DNA of 8,261 nucleotides. It comes from an uncultured Slackia sp. (GTDB taxonomy: Bacteria > Actinomycetota > Coriobacteriia > Coriobacteriales > Eggerthellaceae). A model generated the notes under the pieces. It worked only from the letters and a program-made list of their open reading frames with translations. It made no database searches and had not been told where the DNA came from. Location: NCBI GenBank assembly GCA_934646845.1, contig CAKUEV010000077.1, positions 1 through 8,261 of the forward strand, read 5' to 3'. Of the stretch, positions 6,253 to 8,261 are shown piece by piece. How positions within the stretch are numbered: position 1 is the first letter of the stretch; every line of letters starts with the position of its first letter. The position numbers and the translations under genes are program-made.

Positions 6253-6309
6253 CTGACAGTTACGAAAAACGGCTACGCCTCTGCATGGCCGCTTCGAGTC
6301 GATATTGAA

Positions 6310-7347
6310 ATGATTGGTATGCCGAATTCGAAACTGCTGACAATTGCCGTTCCCGCATATAATGCTGCGTCTTATTTGCACACGTGCCTCGATTCGCTCG
6401 TTCGGTCGGGCGACGAGGTTGAAGTGCTCGTTGTCAACGACGGTTCGAAGGATGGCACGCTTCAGGTGGCACGCGATTACGCCGAGCGTTATCCGGGCAT
6501 TGTTGTGGCTGTTGACCAGGAGAATCGCAACTGGGGCGGTGCGGTGAACCATGCTCTCGAACTGGCGTCGGGGACGTTTTTCTATATCGTCGACTCTGAT
6601 GATTGGCTCGATTCCGCGAAGCTCACCGAGGTCGTTTCTCGCCTTCGTATGTTGGAGGAGCAACAGGCGGGCGTTGATTTGTACATGGTGAATTACGTGT
6701 ACAACCGTGTAGAAAACGGCGACCGACATACTATTTCGTACGAGAAACTCCTTCCGAGCGATAAGGTCGTTGGTTGGGATGCGATGAGCAATCCGAGCCT
6801 CGATCAGTACATCATGATCCACAGCGCCATCTATCGCACGAGCGTGGTGCGCGAGAGCGGTTTGGTGCTGCCCGAGGGCATGTCGTATATGGACAGCCTG
6901 CTCATGCTCAAGCCTTTGCGCTTCGTGAAGAAGCTCTACTATCACGATTGCGATTTATATTGGTACACCATCGGCCGCGAGGGCCAATCGATCGACCCTT
7001 CGGTGCTCAAACGCCACATCGCCGACCAGATTCATGCGACGCATTTGGCGATTGACGGTTTTGATTACGAAAAGCTGCAGGCAATCAGTCCTCGTTTGGC
7101 GGGTTGCTCGCTGCGATACCTCTCTGCGATGCTTACTGTTTCGTCTATTCATTTGTTTCAGATTAATACGCCCGAATCTATCGCCGACAACAAAAAGCTG
7201 TGGCGCTACCTTCGCGAGAGCGATCCCGTGCTGTATCGCAAGCTTCGTTTTACGCTGGCGGGCCTGGTCAATCGCAAAACGGCACTTGGCCGCTGGGCTG
7301 CGAAATGCGGCTACGGCATAGCGGCGAACTTGTTTAAATTCGCATAG
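6310..7347 (+). CDS. Family 2 glycosyltransferase (GT-A fold)
   Basis: 345 aa. Transfers a sugar from a nucleotide donor to an envelope acceptor, on the cytoplasmic side of the membrane; donor and acceptor are unknown. The GT2 core is clear: TIAVPAYNAASYL (11-23), VVNDGSKDGT (41-50), NRNWGGAVNHAL (72-83), and the DXD-like metal site YIVDSDDWL (92-100). Further on, MSYMDSLLML (191-200) occupies the place of the family's usual 'ED' base region, with D195 as the likely acid, and GREGQSI (222-228) is a common GT2 element. The C-terminal 110 residues are helical and less conserved; no clear membrane segment. ATG at 6310 or, three codons later, 6319 could be the start; neither has a good ribosome binding site. 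The frame is open back to 5992, but that part encodes Cys/Phe-rich nonsense. The next gene follows after 19 bp, so the two are probably co-transcribed. Confidence 0.9.
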   Translation: MIGMPNSKLLTIAVPAYNAASYLHTCLDSLVRSGDEVEVLVVNDGSKDGTLQVARDYAERYPGIVVAVDQENRNWGGAVNHALELASGTFFYIVDSDDWLDSAKLTEVVSRLRMLEEQQAGVDLYMVNYVYNRVENGDRHTISYEKLLPSDKVVGWDAMSNPSLDQYIMIHSAIYRTSVVRESGLVLPEGMSYMDSLLMLKPLRFVKKLYYHDCDLYWYTIGREGQSIDPSVLKRHIADQIHATHLAIDGFDYEKLQAISPRLAGCSLRYLSAMLTVSSIHLFQINTPESIADNKKLWRYLRESDPVLYRKLRFTLAGLVNRKTALGRWAAKCGYGIAANLFKFA

Positions 7348-7366
7348 CGCAATGTGAGAAGAGGCC

Positions 7367-8261
7367 ATGGCAAACGATAATCAGAAAAAAGAGCCATTTG
7401 AAGAGGCGATTCTCGAGCCGAATTTGCTCAATGAAATCGCTCCCGAAACGGCCATGGAGCGACCCCATATCAAGGGGCGTTTGCTCAATGTCGTGCTGTG
7501 CATTTTCGCGTTCGGCATGCTCGTTGGTTATCTGTTTTTTGCGGGCGAGGGCGAAGATATGGCCAACGCCCTTTCGAGCATGCGCTGGCCGTGGCTCGTG
7601 CTTGCGGTGCTCATGGTTGTGGGCTATTGGTTTTTCGAATCGGTATGCATGCAGATTTTCTCGCGCGACATGTTTCCGAAATTCCATTTTCGCGATACGT
7701 TTTTGTGCACGATCATCGGCCAGTATTTCAATTGCATCACACCGCTCTCGAGCGGCGGGCAGCCGTTTCAGGCGTATTACTACAACCGCTTCGGCATGCC
7801 GCTCTCCAAGAGCATGCCGATGCTCGTGAGCCGCTTTGTGACCTATCAAATTGCGACGAGCGCTTTTTGCGCATTGGTGCTGTTGTTCCGCCTGCATTAT
7901 TTCGTCGAGGAGAATCCTGCGCTCACTACGCTTGTCGTTATCGGCTTCATTGGCGGCTTGGGACTGCTTTTGATGCTGCTGGCCATCGCATTTTGGCGCA
8001 ATGGCATCGTGAAACTCATGACCTGGGCGTTTAAGCTTGCGGGCAAGATGCATATTGTGAAAGACCCCGAAAAGCGGATCGCCGATACCACAAAGACCAT
8101 TGACGACGCGTACAACGAGATGCGCTACATGATGAAAAAACCGCGTCTGTTTGCGAGAAGCATCGCGGTTACGTTCGTCCAGCTGCTTGAGTTCTTTGCC
8201 ATTAGCTATGTGATTATGCGTGGCCTGGGCTGCGACGGCGATTTCCTTACCGTGATTTCGT
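7367..8261 (+). CDS. YbhN/UPF0104-type (LPG synthase TM domain, flippase-like) integral membrane protein, 3' end beyond window
   Basis: 298 codons are visible with no stop. ATG at 7367 is preceded by GAGAAGAGG (7356-7364), a good ribosome binding site. After an acidic cytoplasmic N-terminus (1-35), hydrophobic segments lie at about 39-59, 75-95, 111-123, 160-178, 186-210 and 264-286, with a charged loop at 226-262. The hallmark is ITPLSSGGQPFQAYYY (124-139), matching the 'TP..SGGQP.Q.Y' motif of the Lysylphosphatidylglycerol synthase TM region/YbhN (AglD2-like) family, which includes the flippase half of MprF. A full member usually has about 8 membrane segments and roughly 330-400 residues, so the end is missing here. 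No MprF-type aminoacyltransferase domain is seen, though one could in principle follow outside the window. The adjacent glycosyltransferase suggests it moves or presents a lipid-linked glycoconjugate; that is inference. Confidence 0.85.
   Translation, partial: MANDNQKKEPFEEAILEPNLLNEIAPETAMERPHIKGRLLNVVLCIFAFGMLVGYLFFAGEGEDMANALSSMRWPWLVLAVLMVVGYWFFESVCMQIFSRDMFPKFHFRDTFLCTIIGQYFNCITPLSSGGQPFQAYYYNRFGMPLSKSMPMLVSRFVTYQIATSAFCALVLLFRLHYFVEENPALTTLVVIGFIGGLGLLLMLLAIAFWRNGIVKLMTWAFKLAGKMHIVKDPEKRIADTTKTIDDAYNEMRYMMKKPRLFARSIAVTFVQLLEFFAISYVIMRGLGCDGDFLTVIS

Larger units (their letters stand above)
5696..6309. other. Divergent intergenic region between sufC and the glycosyltransferase, no supported gene
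   Basis: 614 bp between divergent starts. The sufC-proximal 180 bp hold the candidate suf promoter, the direct repeat and a GC-rich leader hairpin. The middle (about 5900-6230) is G/T-rich on the plus strand. It contains a 14-bp repeat with several G-runs, a small hairpin GCGCC-TATT-GGCGC (6071-6084) followed by TTTT, and a GCCGTACGGC palindrome (6143-6152). The last 70 bp carry a -10-like TATACT. Open frames cross the region on both strands (e.g. 5904-6308 plus, 5852-6139 minus). They encode Arg- and Cys-rich, low-complexity peptides with no recognisable motif or ribosome binding site, so they are not called. A decayed gene, a small RNA or a long regulatory leader cannot be excluded. Confidence 0.6.

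Noticed and set aside
5904..6308. 134-codon plus-strand frame, the 95-codon minus-strand frame at 5852-6139, and the 5992-6309 extension of the glycosyltransferase
   Set aside because: All are low-complexity (Arg-, Cys- or Phe-rich), lack a convincing ribosome binding site and show no motif.
6238..6945. Minus-strand frames opposite the glycosyltransferase and membrane protein (also 6955-7368 and 7334-8053)
   Set aside because: The plus-strand frames here carry clear GT2 and YbhN-family motifs; the minus frames are mirror products.

Overview
The window reads as a chromosomal segment from a GC-rich, anaerobic Gram-positive actinobacterium, most likely of the class Coriobacteriia (Eggerthellaceae-like). 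Three things point that way, and the placement is inference: the SUF system is of the Gram-positive type, with SufU instead of SufE; the flanking gene ends like the FAD-dependent fumarate-reductase-type oxidoreductases that are abundant in that family; and codon use is GC-rich. It looks like core genome. No mobile element, CRISPR array, tRNA or rRNA was seen.

Layout. Positions 1-167 (+) are the C-terminal end of a flavoprotein oxidoreductase, followed by a clear intrinsic terminator (228-270). A convergent gap (168-464) also holds a perfect 22-bp inverted repeat (369-434), read as the terminator of the minus-strand operon, with two tandem 20-bp U-tract units behind it (331-370). From 5695 down to 465 on the minus strand runs a complete, tightly packed sufC-sufB-sufD-sufS-sufU operon. 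A gap of about 614 bp (5696-6309) separates it from a divergent plus-strand pair: a family 2 glycosyltransferase (6310-7347) and, 19 bp later, a polytopic membrane protein of the YbhN/LPG-synthase-TM (flippase-like) family, which runs off the window at 8261.

How the genes work together. SufS takes sulfur from cysteine, SufU accepts it as a persulfide, and the SufB-SufC-SufD scaffold, powered by the SufC ATPase, builds Fe-S clusters. The key residues of SufC, SufB, SufS and SufU are all visible. SufD keeps the His of the cluster-site motif but not the Cys. The junctions (15-bp gap, 1-bp overlap, 17-bp gap, 11-bp overlap) imply one co-translated mRNA. The divergent pair probably makes and translocates, or otherwise handles, a glycosylated lipid or envelope component; its substrate cannot be read from sequence.

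I found no clear previously undescribed system. The most interesting leftovers are the long perfect hairpin with duplicated U-tracts, a direct repeat placed like an operator on the candidate suf promoter, the long repeat-bearing divergent intergenic region, and the glycosyltransferase-flippase pair.
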